Part shown: positions 1 through 11,719 of the stretch, piece by piece | Layout of the letters: each line of letters begins with the position of its first letter | Position numbering within the stretch: position 1 is the first letter of the stretch | Source of the DNA: Ypsolopha sequella | Lineage: Eukaryota > Arthropoda > Insecta > Lepidoptera > Ypsolophidae | Direction of reading: 5' to 3' | NCBI GenBank assembly: GCA_934047225.1 | Contig: OW203987.1 | Location: 2,321,501-2,385,500, forward strand | Length of the DNA stretch: 64,000 nt | Translations under genes and position numbers: made by a program | Notes under the pieces: generated by a model | What the model was told of the DNA's origin: nothing | What the model saw: only the letters and a program-made list of their open reading frames with translations | The model's database searches: none

Positions 1-1800
1 ATAACGGATTGTTACTTAGTATAAATGTTTCGGACCGATGATATCAAATAGAAGCGATTAATGGTTGGTTATAGTTATAATCTAGTAAGACTGGTTTTAA
101 CATGATTTATCGGGCACGCAGCCATTTCTTTTCCTTGAACAACGAGTACATATGAATACAATATGTACTTACCTACTGAAAAAAATAAAATATTGGTCGA
201 GGCTGGGACAGCTAGGATCGCTGCTTGCTACAGATCGGGAAGACGAGCGTGGGTCGCCAAGGCGACCCCGAAGGGCGGTCGAAGGTACGGGCCTTGATGC
301 AGACATCTTTGCCCGGACTTCAACTCCGCGGGCTTCAACCCGCGGGTCCGGGGGGGGCCGCCAATATGGTGGTTGGCGGCATATCGGAGATCGTGTCATG
401 ACGGGCCGCTTCTCTTCCGATCGGGAAGAGAATCTTTTCAAGTTCAAATAAAAAACTTGCGTTACTTACCAGTGAAAACGGGAACTAACTCGGATAGTTC
501 CCAAGTTTTAAGAAGATCTGCCGCCTCCTCCATTATTCCACACAACACTAATTAATTGAGTACATACACACACGAGTCGCGCAGTAATAATGAACACGCG
601 TCAAGACAATCAAGAGAACAAACAAACGACTGAGTCCGGTCCGAGCGTCCGACTGATGACATGACATGATGACATGAGACGAAAGGCGGGTGCGCGGAGT
701 GCGGCGGAAGTGCGTTCTTGTTTGAATCGAGCATTGAATGTTTGAATCTAATAGGCAGGAACTTAGATTCTAAGGGCAGGAAATTGTCGTTGTAAACAAA
801 TGTTATTCGGCGTAATTATGATAATTATTGTTCTAAGCATCCTCAATCTTTGTAGATATAAAAACTCATCTTAATTATAATAATTATTATTAATGTTTCA
901 TTCAAAGTGGCAAATAGTAGACACAATTTTCATATCATTGTTGTTTTAAATATGGATGAATTATTGAATAAAATAAGACGTCTAAGTTAATTCAAATAAT
1001 AAATGAACCAGTTAATTCAATAATGTCAGGAGTTAAAACTATTGTTTACGTAGTTGTTTCATTTACTTTGGAATTGTCAATCTGAAAAGTTGTTCCTAAG
1101 TTGTTTTAAAATTAATTAATTGCTTAGGTCAATAATATAAGGGTTGAAACAATGTACATAATTGTTTAAATTTGTGAATAGAGTCATATTTTAATTCAAA
1201 CAAAGATGAACTCGTTGTAATAACAAACCACCTGTTGTTAGATTATGTATTTTCATAATTGTTTCATTCAATTTAACGTCAACTAAGGCTTTGTTGGGTT
1301 TCATTTTTTAGAGTGTATTTGAGAAACGCTGCTATTCACACCATCACCTGAAGACAGCGACATTATTGACCAGATCCATAGTACTTATCAGACCGCCTGG
1401 GTATGTGGAGCATACAGGACGTGCAGTTTTATATAAACGCGGTTTGATTTAATAATATGTAACTAAAACTAGTAACAGAATTTACACATGGTAAATGATG
1501 CGACTTAGCTTTAAAACAAGACTACATGATCGATCCGTTTGGGTTCACAGTAATGACTGACTGACTCTAACTAGACTAGACCCACCCGGCTGAGTTTTCG
1601 ACAAATAACCAACGGGACTTCTATTGTATTTAGGCTTTTTGGGCAGCAGGTAGCGCACTCGCATCGGGCCAGGCCCTCCTGCTCTGGGGTAATTCCAGCG
1701 GACTAGTCTTCGGGAAATACCAGCCGACACAAATAGTAACATAAATAGTACGCCGTGTGCCATAATGCGGTAGCGTTACCTGCGCCCATCACACAAGCTA
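1..1800. other. No recognisable gene; A+T-rich spacer with one G+C-rich patch
   Basis: Most of this stretch is A+T-rich and full of stops on both strands. Positions about 240-430 are strikingly G+C-rich compared with the surroundings (runs such as GGGTCCGGGGGGGGCC) and could be a fragment of a foreign repeat, but I could not assign it. A 72-codon open frame at 1545-1763 on the minus strand starts with a hydrophobic, signal-like segment but has no other support. Confidence 0.4.
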
Positions 1801-1839
1801 TAATCTACCTATATATATATATATAATTCTGTCAATTTA

Positions 1840-2255
1840 ATTCTGTCGCGAACAGAGGATGTTTTACATAGCGTCGAGCAATTCTTGATAAAGGTAACCA
1901 GACCAAACCTATTCATTGACAATGTACCCGGAGAGGGCTGGTACAAGCTTTTTTTGAAAAGGCATCCACGAATTGCGATCCGAACAGCCGAAGCAGTAAC
2001 CAGCGCTAGTAGTAACTTATCTGAGGAAATATAAGAAAGTGGTTCCAACAAATTGAAAACTCCCTCAGAGAAGAGCAGTTAACAGACATCCTGGAAGATG
2101 CAAGCCGTGCCGTGTCTTCAATGGAAACGAAACAAATTTTCAATTTTTTCCCAAACGGAAAAGTTTTAGCTTGAGAAGGGATGAAGAGATGTGTACGAAA
2201 TAGATATGGCACTTGCAAAAAGTGCTATAACAGTTATGTTATAGTGTGCTATAAC
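1840..2255 (+). pseudogene. pogo-like (Tc1/mariner superfamily) transposase fragment
   Basis: Reading the plus strand in shifting frames gives the conserved block that joins the CENP-B-type helix-turn-helix to the DDE domain of pogo/jerky transposases: GEGWYKLFLKRHPRIAIRT, then a shifted frame with IRKWFQQIENSLREEQLTD, then YEIDMALAKSAITVM. The reading frame changes at least twice, and TAA and TGA stops interrupt it. In living family members these segments lie just before and at the start of the catalytic domain, so only a central piece of about 135 codons survives. No terminal inverted repeats were found. The identification rests on recalled family motifs and is fairly firm; the piece is clearly dead. 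Confidence 0.75.
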
Positions 2256-2786
2256 TGGGGGACCGAAAAATATGAAAAAAAATGTCAATTATAGATCATA
2301 ACTGGCCAATTACAGGAAAACTATAGTGACAAAAAAAAATCGGCACCAATGACAAATATAAAAAAGAAGTGAAATAAATATATATTTTTTTTACATAAAA
2401 TTGAATACGGGTATCAAATTGTAGGTATTACCTACAATAGTCCTGCCAGCTGGAACAAGTCACCCAGGCAAGCCTGGTCAGCTAGGGAGATCCCCTTATT
2501 CCATCTAGTCATACACCTAGTTCTACATGTATGACTACTGAGAAAAAAAAATCCGCCTAGTTCTACATCCATGTATGACTACTTGGAATGGTATTTTTTT
2601 TGTTCTGTCTAGTCATACACCTACACGGTATATTTAAATGTTATTTTATATTGTGTACAAAATTATTTGTTTATTTAAATATATTTTTTTAAATATTTAT
2701 TAATAATTACTCTTAAAACAAAACAAAACAAAATATTTATCCTTAACTACCGTCTAATCTGTTTGACGTCTCTGCTCTAATTTCAC

Positions 2787-4385
2787 CTAACGCAACATTT
2801 GTAAGAATGTGCCTATAGATATTTCGTCATTTATTAAAATCATCTGCACCTCTTTAATAACTTCATCACTTGATTCGCTGTTTCTGCATCGATTTTCTCT
2901 TCTGTCCTGTATTACATCATGGACTGCCAATTCAGATAATGCCGCATCCTCTTGAAACGCAAGTAATACGAGTATCTTCATGACGTTCATATTTCTTGTT
3001 TTGCAATTATTATTCAGATTTAAATGCCAAGCTTCAACATTATTGGTCGTCCGGTGTCTCTGACCAAATACGCACCACATTTCGATAAAGTCGTCATTTT
3101 TTAGCCAATAGTTTTCAAAGTAACTTATAAAATCTTCCATAACGCAATTGTATGTGACCATTGTCTGCTTTATATAAGCCCACCCGTCTTTTATGTGTGT
3201 TGAAGGGAGAAGCGGTAGAACTTTTGTCATTGCGATAATTTTTTTTGGCCATTTCTTTTTTTCGTAGCCCAGCTGTTTTGATTTTCTATAATATATGCTG
3301 TTGATGAAATGATAAAAACATCCATGTACTTTGATGTTTGGAAATACCTTTAGAAGTGCTTGTCTGGTCGCTTCTTCAAAGTCGATTTTGAAGTCAGTGA
3401 GTAGCCAGTTTGGAAGCTGAGATTTGATAATATGAAATAAAATTTCGTACGAATTCTTAGCTGCATCAGACATAAGGGCATATATTACCGGTATAACATT
3501 TGTTTTCTGGGTGGTGTTTGAGAAGTCTGCGTGAACTGTATAAATCTGTTTGAAACATGGAGGACAAGCTTTGAATGTACCATCACCGAATAATTCTTTT
3601 GCATTTGGCAATAATTTTCGCATTTCTTCTTAGCAAAAGCAAATTATTCTAATGCCAGTGCAATTATAATCTGCGAGAAGAAAATATTTAAATTGAGGCG
3701 GTATTTCCACCTCGATAGCATATTAAAAACAAATTTTAGAGACTCCAGCTTTCTTATTTCTTTGGTTATATAATGAACTTTTTACAGCCTTGAATCTTGG
3801 AAGTTCGTGCACAAAGTGCATTCCTTCATTTTTGAGGTCAATCATCGTTTCTTTGAAGTGTTTAACAACTGATTTAGATAAATCCTTTGCATAATTTAAT
3901 TTACACTGTGAAATTTTAAGATCCACCCTATTCTTCGCATGGTTTTTGTGGCAGTCTTCAATATGGCTTTTTTGCTTTACTATTTTTCCAGCCTAAAATA
4001 AAAATATTAGGTTTATAATTTTTATTGGCCGTCTACAAACGGAAAGTAGCGAAGGGCGAGCGATCGGTGTACATAGTACAGGTGTCCGGTGTGGAAAATA
4101 TGTACCAGTATACCTATATATACATATATTTATATAAAAAGGTACATCAAAATAAAAAAAGGATTTTTTATAACATACCACAATTGTCAATGACCCGGTA
4201 CAGACAAATTTTCCATCACGTTTTGTTGAACATCGCCAGATGCATAGTCCTGATGGAAATTTTCTATTTTTGTAATACTGGTGTCCATCGTAGATACAAA
4301 CTTCACCACGGCCTCTTTTTATAATAACAGGCTCATCGTTTTCGTTAACTTTTTCATTTAAAGGCAATGAATCCATTTTCCGCAT
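2787..4385 (-). pseudogene. MULE transposase with FLYWCH zinc-finger exon, broken by stops
   Basis: Exon 1 (4385 down to about 4184) carries a FLYWCH-type finger: DGHQYYKNRKF, then WRCSTKRDGKFVC, and ends at a GTATGT donor. Exon 2 begins after TTTTATTTTAG near 3986 and supplies the remaining ligands (SHIEDCHKNH). From there one frame runs through the catalytic domain: FGDGTFKA (first Asp), LLTDFKIDFEEA (second Asp), CFYHF, and NNVEAWH (the likely Glu). Such enzymes cut and paste elements with long inverted repeats. In-frame TAA stops at 3723-3725 and 3630-3632 sit where family members read through, so this copy cannot make full-length protein. The part after the second stop (278 codons from 3623) is open. 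Confidence 0.8.
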
Positions 4386-4395
4386 ATATGTATTA

Positions 4396-5437
4396 TATCA
4401 TAAACAAACCGAGACAAAGAAGACAGCGAAGAGTCAAACTTGACATTGGGAAGTAAATGTACTAAGAGGCTTTCATGGGTCAAAGAGGTTGCATTAGATA
4501 GTAGGCACCTAAACCTATGTAATCAACACTTAACCAGTAAACAAGATAGTGCGGAGGCCAAAACAAACAATTTTGTACACATATAAAATAACATTTAAAT
4601 ATACCGTGTAGGTGTATGATTAGACAGAACAAAAAAAATACCATTTTACGTGTTCCAAGTAGTCATACATGGATGTAGAACTAGGCGGATTTTTTTTTCT
4701 CAGTAGTCATATTATATCCTTTATTGTACACACACACAAAAAAAACTTAAAATAAAATTACAAAATTGAAAATAATATGCACAAAGGCGAGCTTACCTCT
4801 GCAAGAGGTTTCTTCCAGCCAACCAGTGTTGTGGTGAAAGTTAAAATTAAAGAGGTTGGCAGCAAGCGTACAACTTATACATAATTGTCAACTAAATAAA
4901 TAATCTACTTTAATTATATCATAAACAAACCGAGACAAAGAAGACAGCGAAGAGTCAAACTTGACATTGGGAAGTAAATGTACTAAGAGGCTTTCATGGG
5001 TCAAAGAGGTTGCATTAGATAGTAGGCACCTAAACCTATGTAATCAACACTTAACCAGTAAACAAGATAGTGCGGAGGCCAAAACAAACAATTTTGTACA
5101 CATATAAAATAACATTTAAATATACCGTGTAGGTGTATGATTAGACAGAACAAAAAAAATACCATTTTACGTGTTCCAAGTAGTCATACATGGATGTAGA
5201 ACTAGGCGGATTTTTTTTTCTCAGTAGTCATATTATATCCTTTATTGTACACACACACAAAAAAAACTTAAAATAAAATTACAAAATTGAAAATAATATG
5301 CACAAAGGCGAGCTTACCTCTGCAAGAGGTTTCTTCCAGCCAACCAGTGTTGTGGTGAAAGTTAAAATTAAAGAGGTTGGCAGCAAGCGTACAACTTATA
5401 CATAATTGTCAACTAAATAAATAATCTACTTTAATTT
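4396..5437. repeat. Tandem duplication, two near-identical 521-bp copies
   Basis: Copy 1 (about 4396-4916) and copy 2 (about 4917-5437) are almost the same base for base over their length (for example CATAAACAAACCGAGAC at 4399 and 4920). Each holds part of the MULE 3' region, the inner inverted-repeat arm and a LINE-type tail. The near identity implies a recent duplication, later than the LINE-tail insertion it contains. A genome assembly error could look the same. Confidence 0.85.
4707..4915. mobile_element. LINE/SINE tail inserted in the MULE right arm (copy also at about 5229-5510)
   Basis: The segment starts at TTATTGTACACACACAC and contains AAGGCGAGCTTACC and TTCTTCCAGCCAACCAG, a combination I know from 3' ends of dispersed lepidopteran retroelements. 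It interrupts the MULE inverted repeat: bases matching the left arm stop at CAGTAGTCAT and resume at ACATGTAGAACTAAG at about 5519. The same family recurs at about 33186-33375 and more loosely at 33985-34110. I cannot name the parent element. Confidence 0.6.
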
Positions 5438-5559
5438 ACACAACACAATATTGTCTATAAACAATTAATAAAATAGATAAGATAACAAATATAATGAACA
5501 TGAATAAATAATGTAGATACATGTAGAACTAAGTGTATGACTAGATGGAATAAGGGGAG

Positions 5560-6219
5560 AGATCTAGACTAAACCTCACTGAAACCTCAGTGAGAGAGAG
5601 GCCTATCCTGAGCGTTCTGCATGCCTATCAGCAAAAATAAGTAGCGATATAATGTTTTGTGTAGACGTTTTTGTGTAGTGTATAGGGCAAAACACGCGTA
5701 GTAAAGTTACCTATTCGTTACTTAGCTCTCTGGTGTTCTTCATTACAAAGGTTGAAAACCCCTCATACTACGACAGCACTGATCTAAAGACTGAATGTTT
5801 ACTTACCTAGAAACTTTAGCTGTGTTGCATCCCCATGAAGATTTTTGTGCCAAAGGCTTTCTTGATAAATTAGGTTTTTTTTTTTACCAAATTTCAAATA
5901 AAATCACACAGAAGGCACGCTGTCGTGGCAAAAACTGATTTACACTAAATACAACATGGCCGACTCGCCATAGAGAATCCTCGAAGCTGATTGGATAAAT
6001 TGGATTTGACTAAATTTGAATGTTAGTTGTAAAGCCGCTTTTCAAGCCATTTTTTCTTTCAAAATATGCGGATTTAGCCGGTTTCGAAAAATAATGTATT
6101 TTAATTTATATGACGGTGAACATTTCCCAATCCTTAGTTTAAAAATTTTGGATTTGACCAGTTTTGATACCAATCGACTCAATTGGGGTATTTATATGCT
6201 GTGGCGTGATAATACAAAC
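5560..6219. other. No recognisable gene
   Basis: A+T-rich sequence with no supported coding frame. Further exons of the adjacent minus-strand Myb/SANT-like gene could lie here but I could not find one. Confidence 0.4.
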
Positions 6220-7830
6220 CTGGTTGAAACCAATTTTAGCTACAGGCATCCCCGTAGCAGCCACTTCTCTCATAATGGCCATAATACGCCTATCTTGGCT
6301 AGTTATTTCGGGTATTTTTGGTCCACCACTAGTTTTACGACGCATTAGCGCATTAACTCTAGCAATTTTCCTCTTGGTGTTATTTTTCATTTTCCATACC
6401 TTAACATGCAAATAAAGAAAAAAAACAGGTAAGCGCAAGAGGGTTACTTGGAAGTGTGTTGTTGGATATGTTATTTCAACAAGTGCAAAGATAGGGATTA
6501 CTTTAGTGTGAAGACGAAAACGAAAACTTGACGATCTTGCCTAAAATTATAACATAAATAACGTACTTTTCGCCAACCAGAGACGTCGCGGGTCGCCCCT
6601 GATCCGGCACTGTTCAGCTTTCATTCAAGCTCGGACCACTTCTTCCTAGCGAGAGCGTGTCCACGAGCATAGTCGCTTTTTTTGGTGATGTCACCATTTC
6701 CACAAAAATAATGCACCGAATTAGTTTAATGGCACCACTTCACAGTGCGACATGCCTCTTTTGGAGTGTGGATTCAAGTTTCTTTTGCCTAAGTTTTGCA
6801 CGATATATATCTCACAAACTTGTTTCTTGTTTGTAAATAGGTATAGGTTCCATTTATCACAAAGGCATGGAAGAAGAATCCAAGCTTTTGACTTACATAC
6901 TTACATCTCCATAAATTCAATGAGCATTTCCATTTGATTGTCGCCAGTCTTCATCTTGATGGAATGAGAAGCAAAGTCTAGGTAATTCTTTCACAAGCTC
7001 GGACCACTTCTTCCTAGCGAGAGCGTGTCCACGAGCATAGTTGCTTTTTTTGGTGATGTCACAATTTCTACAAAAAGAATGCACCGAATTAGTTTAATGG
7101 CACCACTTCACAGTGCGACATGCCTCTTTTGGAGTGTGGATTCAAGTTTCTTTTGCCCAAGTTTTGCACGATATATATCCTACAAACTTGTTTCTTGTTT
7201 GTAAATAGGTATAGGTTCCATTTATCACAAAGGCATCCACTAAAAAAAATCACGCGCCAAAAGTCTTGTCGAACTATACAATGGAAGAAGAATCCAAGCT
7301 TTTGACTTACATACTTACATCTCCATAAATTCAATGAGCATTTCCATTTGATTATCGCCAGTCTTCATCTTGATGGAATGAGAAGCAAAGTCTAGGTAAT
7401 TCTTTCACAAGCTCGGACCACTTCTTCCTAGCGAGAGCGTGTCCACGAGCATAGTCGCTTTTTTTGGTGATGTCACCATTTCTACAAAAAGAATGCACCG
7501 AATTAGTTTAATGGCACCACTTCACAGTGCGACATGCCTCTTTTTGAGTGTGGATTCAAGTTTCTTTTGCCCAAGTTTTGCACGATATATATCCTACAAA
7601 CTTGTTTCTTGTTTGTAAATAGGTATAGGTTCCATTTATCACAAAGGCATCCACTAAGAAAAACCACGCGCCAAAAGTCTTGTCGAACTGTACAATGGAA
7701 GAAGAATCTAAGCTCTTGATTTACATACTTACATCTCCATAAATTCAATGAGCATTTCCATTTGATTGTCGCCAGTCCTCATCTTGATGGAATGAGAAGC
7801 AAAGTCTAGGTAATTTTTTCACAAGATCAC
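6220..7830 (-). pseudogene. Myb/SANT-like DNA-binding protein gene fragment, exons 1-2 triplicated
   Basis: Read on the minus strand, exon 1 (about 7790-7740) gives MRTGDNQMEMLIEFME and ends at GTAAGT. Exon 2, after TTTTTGTAG, gives DITKKSDYARGHALARKKW followed by SELVKEL. In the copy nearest exon 3 it goes on to DVSGWRK and a GTACGT donor. Exon 3 (6399-6220, after TTAAG) gives VWKMKNNTKRKIARVNAL, GGPKIPEIT and EVAATGMPVAKIGFNQ, then a GTTTGT donor. This order (LIEFME...ARG...KKWSELVKEL...GWRKVWK) is the Myb/SANT-like DNA-binding domain seen in arthropod proteins often linked to Harbinger-type transposons. Exons 1-2 occur three times in tandem. The copy joined to exon 3 has an in-frame TGA after WSELE. 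So this is a damaged gene or TE gene; its C-terminal part was not found. Confidence 0.6.
6629..7829. repeat. Three tandem copies of a 369-418 bp exon-intron block
   Basis: Copies begin with GCTCGGACCACTTCTTCC at 6629, 6998 and 7411. The second and third are about 413 bp; the first lacks about 45 bp of the intron (the part with CACGCGCCAAAAGTCTTGTC). They differ by a few percent. Each unit holds the exon 1 - intron - exon 2 part of the Myb/SANT-like fragment. Confidence 0.9.
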
Positions 7831-7859
7831 AGAACTAAAACTTTGAAGTGAAGAAGCAA

Positions 7860-8620
7860 GCAAAGCAAACAAACATTTACGACTTTTTTTTTTCTATTGG
7901 TGATACCAGAAAATAATTCATAATTATCGACAATAGGTACTCGCAAAAAAGCTTTTTTTACTTAATCAACACTTATATTCCTCGGAAATGTAAATGTTAC
8001 AGCCAAAGGAATAAATTTGGATATTATATATACTATCCAAACATTAAGTATTTATATTTCTGTTCCTTTTTATATGGTGTACAAATAAAGTTGTATTGTA
8101 TTGTATTGTGTATTGCATTATATATAATATCTCCTCAATATAGACAAAATGATAATTGACTTGAAATATAATCACAGTAACGAGCTACATTATGTAATAT
8201 CTTTGACTACTTGGCTAATCTAATAAAACAAGTATAAGTGAAAATTAAAAAGTTTTATTTCAATTTGCCTTAAGCATAACTATATGTGTAACAACAATAT
8301 GCTCTTATTTTAATTAGAAATATTTATACTTTTTTATTTATTTATAATAAATTGTAATTTTAATTGTCACACATAATATTTTCACGTTAATTAACATTAT
8401 CATGGCCGTTTTTAACATTAATTAAAAATAATATTTAATATCTTACAGCCATAGCACAAGAAAAATATGAGTATTTAGTATCATTCTTCAACGATTACAG
8501 TAATAAAATATTTAAAAACAACTGACATGACATGACAAGATCAATCGTATCTATTTTAGGAAATGTACCTATATAATTTCCTAGGAATTGTATGCAATGA
8601 CGAATTTAATGCTTTTCCAG
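7860..8620 (+). repeat. A+T-rich spacer with a LINE-type 3' tail ending in (ATTGT)n
   Basis: At about 8051-8117 the plus strand reads TTCTGTTCCTTTTTATATGG, then a polyadenylation-like AAATAAAG, then repeats of TTGTA, the layout of a LINE 3' end with a simple-repeat tail. No coding sequence of that LINE precedes it, so it is a severely 5'-truncated copy. The rest is A+T-rich and shows nothing I can name. Confidence 0.45.
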
Positions 8621-8692
8621 TAACATATGCAAATACAAACACTCAACTCAATCAATCAATCAGTTCAAGGCCGTTTTCGGTCACAGCGACTG

Positions 8693-9283
8693 TCAATGCT
8701 GAGAGCGGCGCTGGTGAGCCCTCACGTGGCTGACGTAGCCGATTTTTGCAGTGAACGTGCGGCCACATTCACTGCACGTCAGCACCCCTCCAACTATATT
8801 ATAATTGATGGCCACTGGTGGTCGGGCCTTAAGCTGGTCTCGTTTTGTGTCGAGCTCAGCGCGTCTAATCGATTCGAAAGCATACACCTTAGTGTTCACA
8901 GCCTGCCTCCAATGTGGTCTGTCTGCTGCCAGTGTTTCCCATTGTGCTGGGTCTATTGCACATTTCTTCATGTGGCGGTTAAGCACATCTTTATACCGCA
9001 GAAATTGGCCGCCCTGTTTCCGTTTCCCTTCCTGCAGTTCGGAGTAGAAGATGCGCTTAGCCACCCTGGCATCAGACATTCGGGAAACATGGCCACACCA
9101 TCGCAGCTGACGCCTCATTAGATAGGCCTCAATCCCACCGACATCAGCACGTCGCAGAACTTCCGTGTTTCTCACACGGTCCGACCAGTGGATGTTCTGG
9201 ATGTCACGCAGGCATTTGAGGTGGAACCTATCCAATGTGCGAATATGCTTCCGGTATGGACACCACGATTCGGAGGCACTCAA
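8693..9283 (-). pseudogene. LINE (non-LTR retrotransposon) C-terminal region with a C2H2-like finger
   Basis: A 196-codon open frame carries the post-reverse-transcriptase region of a group of invertebrate LINEs: [35 protein letters not shown], and [11 protein letters not shown]. It ends with a zinc-finger-like [21 protein letters not shown]. No reverse transcriptase core precedes it; the similarity begins near the first codon, so the copy is 5'-truncated. The frame itself is unbroken. The family assignment is firm at the level of 'LINE', uncertain for clade. Confidence 0.75.
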
Positions 9284-9316
9284 CTCATCATATACTCAAC
9301 GACTGCAACACAATAT

Positions 9317-10560
9317 TTAATTTCCTTCAAATAATATAAGTTTGGTCAGTTTCTGCCGTTTAGTAAAGTAACCTACACTTGGATGAGTTTTTGCTTCGTG
9401 ATGCAATCGAACTTTTGTGTACTGATTTATTATAGCTCGAATTAAATGAATTCTGTGGTTGAATGTTGATGGCTGATTGAGTGAATGTTGAATTAAGCTT
9501 ATAAATACTTCTTTATCAATGAAATGCTTGAGGGTGTTTACTGTTATATAATTAAAGTCATATTTTGAAGAGAGACCTTTTCCACCGCTGTGCCGTATTA
9601 AATTACGTATGACTTTTTCCGTAGACAAGCAAATTATATATAAACGTCTGCCGTGGAATAATAAACCACCCATATCTTTAATGGTTATGATTGCGTGATA
9701 GGGAAGTTTATTTGCTGTAGTCAACTTGTCAATACAGTCTTCACATTTTAACTTTTTTGTTAAAAGTCAAGATACATATCCAGATATGTAGCCTACTATC
9801 ACCTTTGACTCGCCGGTAAAGGTTTCGTGGTCAAGCATTGTTGCAAAGATATCGCTGTTATTTTCAACTTCCAAATCAGATGTCAGCAAACGTGTAGTTT
9901 GTAACACTTCATATGGTTCTTTGTTATCGTCAAATCTGTCTGAAGAGGCTGTACTGTTAATTATATTTTCAGATGTAGAATTCAAAATTGTGAAATCATC
10001 TAGAGGGATGCAGTTGCCAGTAAAAGATGACCGAAGTTCGAGATGATTTAGGGTTTTTTATATGCTGACCTGAATTGCAGAACATTGGGATTGTTATTAT
10101 AACCGCCATGTCTTCTTATAACCCAAAAAATAGCTGAACATCTTTTTTTCCTCGACTATGTAGTTGTATAATGTCTTGAGTGAGTTAATACAAATAATGG
10201 CACCTACGAATCCGGTTTTATTAAGTGATTCAACGACTTTTTTGTTCGATATTTGAATTATTACTCTGGACACATTGTTTCGTCGTTTAATTATTCTCTT
10301 TGTTACAATACGAAATTTTAATCCACGTAAAAAGGATCTAACTTTGTCTAAAAAAGAAAATATATCAGACTTGCTTTTGAAATCAATAGGCCGCTTGAAA
10401 CCATAAAAACGAAATTTCTGTCAATTCATCACGTCGAAGAAATTATTCATTAAAGTAATGAAATTAACGGTTCCTGATGAATCATTGTACAAATTTTTGT
10501 AAACCTGAAGCTTTGCTATCAATAGAGGGATGTTGTAGGCTTCTAGCAACAAGTATTGAA
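9317..10560 (-). pseudogene. P-element-like transposase (THAP9-type) remnant
   Basis: The minus strand carries, in several frames and order, the typical late blocks of P-element transposases: LQVYKNLYNDSSGTV, LMNNFFDVMN, RSFLRGLKFRIVTKR, NKTGFVGAIICINSLKTLY, the block around RRHGGYNNNPNVLQF, and VIVGYISGYVS followed by LKCEDC. In the family these belong to the GTP-binding and catalytic parts. The THAP DNA-binding domain, expected upstream, was not seen. Frames shift at least three times and stops interrupt the blocks (for example after DVMN and after SGYVS), so it is dead. The 135-codon open frame at 9317-9724 is the C-terminal end. Confidence 0.75.
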
Positions 10561-10599
10561 ATCAGTACTGCAATTCTCAGCACAGATGAAGTCATGTTG

Positions 10600-10794
10600 T
10601 CACCAAGTGTTCTCATCATTTATAATTAATTGGTAAAATTTCATCCGACATTGTGTGGATTTTTTCGATTGTTCTTTCCAGTAGTTGCTCAGTAGTTTTC
10701 GTAGTTCATCAACTGTTTCGTTTTGAGTGAAAATTCCTTGTTCTGATAGCCGCTCTTCCAATTCAGACATATTTATCTTGTAAATCCAAGACAT
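10600..10794 (-). pseudogene. Short SAP-like gag-type fragment
   Basis: A 64-codon frame contains MSELEERLSEQGIFTQNETV then DELRKLLSNYW, which resembles the SAP-like motif near the N-terminus of some arthropod LTR-element gag proteins. It stops shortly after, and the sequence beyond belongs to the P-element remnant. It could be an N-terminal leftover of an LTR element; the assignment is tentative. Confidence 0.35.
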
Positions 10795-10799
10795 TTATC

Positions 10800-11690
10800 A
10801 TGGAAAATTTTCGACCGAGGAATTTTATAAAAAAATGTGACGTTAGCCACAGTGAACCAAAATGGTGGCTCTGAAGTGTTGCTGCTCGCACGTCAAGTGA
10901 AGTTAAATTCGCAGCGAACCCTGCCGATGATTTTGTTTCTTTGAAAATCCGGATTGTTTCACCTTAATTTGTGGAATCTATAAGTTCACTCAACACTGGG
11001 TTCTATAATGCTCGTCGCCAAACTGTCATATACTGAGATAAACAGTTTAAATTAATTAATTGGTATTTATTTTCGTAAGACAAAATATACACGTTCTATA
11101 CAACATGGCAGTTTGGTAGCGAGAGAGTGAGAGATCGTATCCAAGAGCAGTCCAAATATACTGCTATGCTACGTTTCAATATCACAACTATGACGAACTC
11201 AAATTGATCGGAATATGTTTATTTCAGTACAGGTTTGGAACGGGAATAATAAAAAGGGATGCTCACGTGACTGGCAGATACTTACGCCCTTTGGTGTCCT
11301 CGTGGTTCCTTTGTTCTTTGTGCCGCAGATTCCCGCCGTTTGTTGTTCCCCTGGGTTTTGTTGACTCGGCGACGCAGTCCCTGGAGTGATGTGGGATCGG
11401 TAACCGCGTGCTGCTATGTCACGCGAAAAATGAGTCGTGAAAAATAATAAAATGGATTATTGAATAAATACTAGGCAGTGAAATAACTAAATGGGCAGTT
11501 ACGTGTGGGCAGTTGACAAATCGGAATTAGTCGGTAAGAAATCTCATTCTAAGCAATTCTATAAACAATGAGGTGGTAAAATAAAAGTTCCTTTTTTGAC
11601 ACAAATTCACTTCTGCATCGGCTACGGCGCTTCGGGATGTGCAGCCCCTTCGCCCTTGCGCAACAAAGTGCAGGCACCCATACGGCGACC
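10800..11690. other. No recognisable gene
   Basis: Only short open frames. The stretch at about 11270-11400 is somewhat richer in G+C and T but I see no motif. Confidence 0.4.
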
Positions 11691-11719
11691 AGCCTTAGCC
11701 GCTACGGCTTTTTATATAC

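Larger units (their letters stand above)
2492..5557 (-). mobile_element. Mutator-like DNA transposon (MULE) with long terminal inverted repeats
   Basis: The outer ends are inverted copies of CCCCTTATTCCATCTAGTCA (left from 2492, right ending at 5557). The inverted repeat continues inward for about 190 bases on the left (to about 2690), with its partner at about 4570-4706 and again at about 5090-5228. The right arm is split by an inserted LINE-type tail, and a 521-bp block covering the inner arm plus the insertion is duplicated in tandem. Inside lies a FLYWCH plus MULE transposase gene on the minus strand. Flanks share only GAGAT on both sides, so I cannot show the 8-9 bp target duplication expected for MULEs. 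Long inverted repeats and the transposase type agree. Confidence 0.8.

Noticed and set aside
152..451. Overlapping frames of about 95 codons on both strands
   Set aside because: Both arise from one G+C-rich patch with few stops; no motif in either.
1545..1763. 72-codon minus-strand frame with a signal-peptide-like start
   Set aside because: The N-terminus is hydrophobic, but nothing else (family, splice sites, repeats) supports a gene; left as chance.
8627..9121. 164-codon plus-strand frame
   Set aside because: Antisense shadow of the LINE C-terminal frame, which carries the recognisable motifs.
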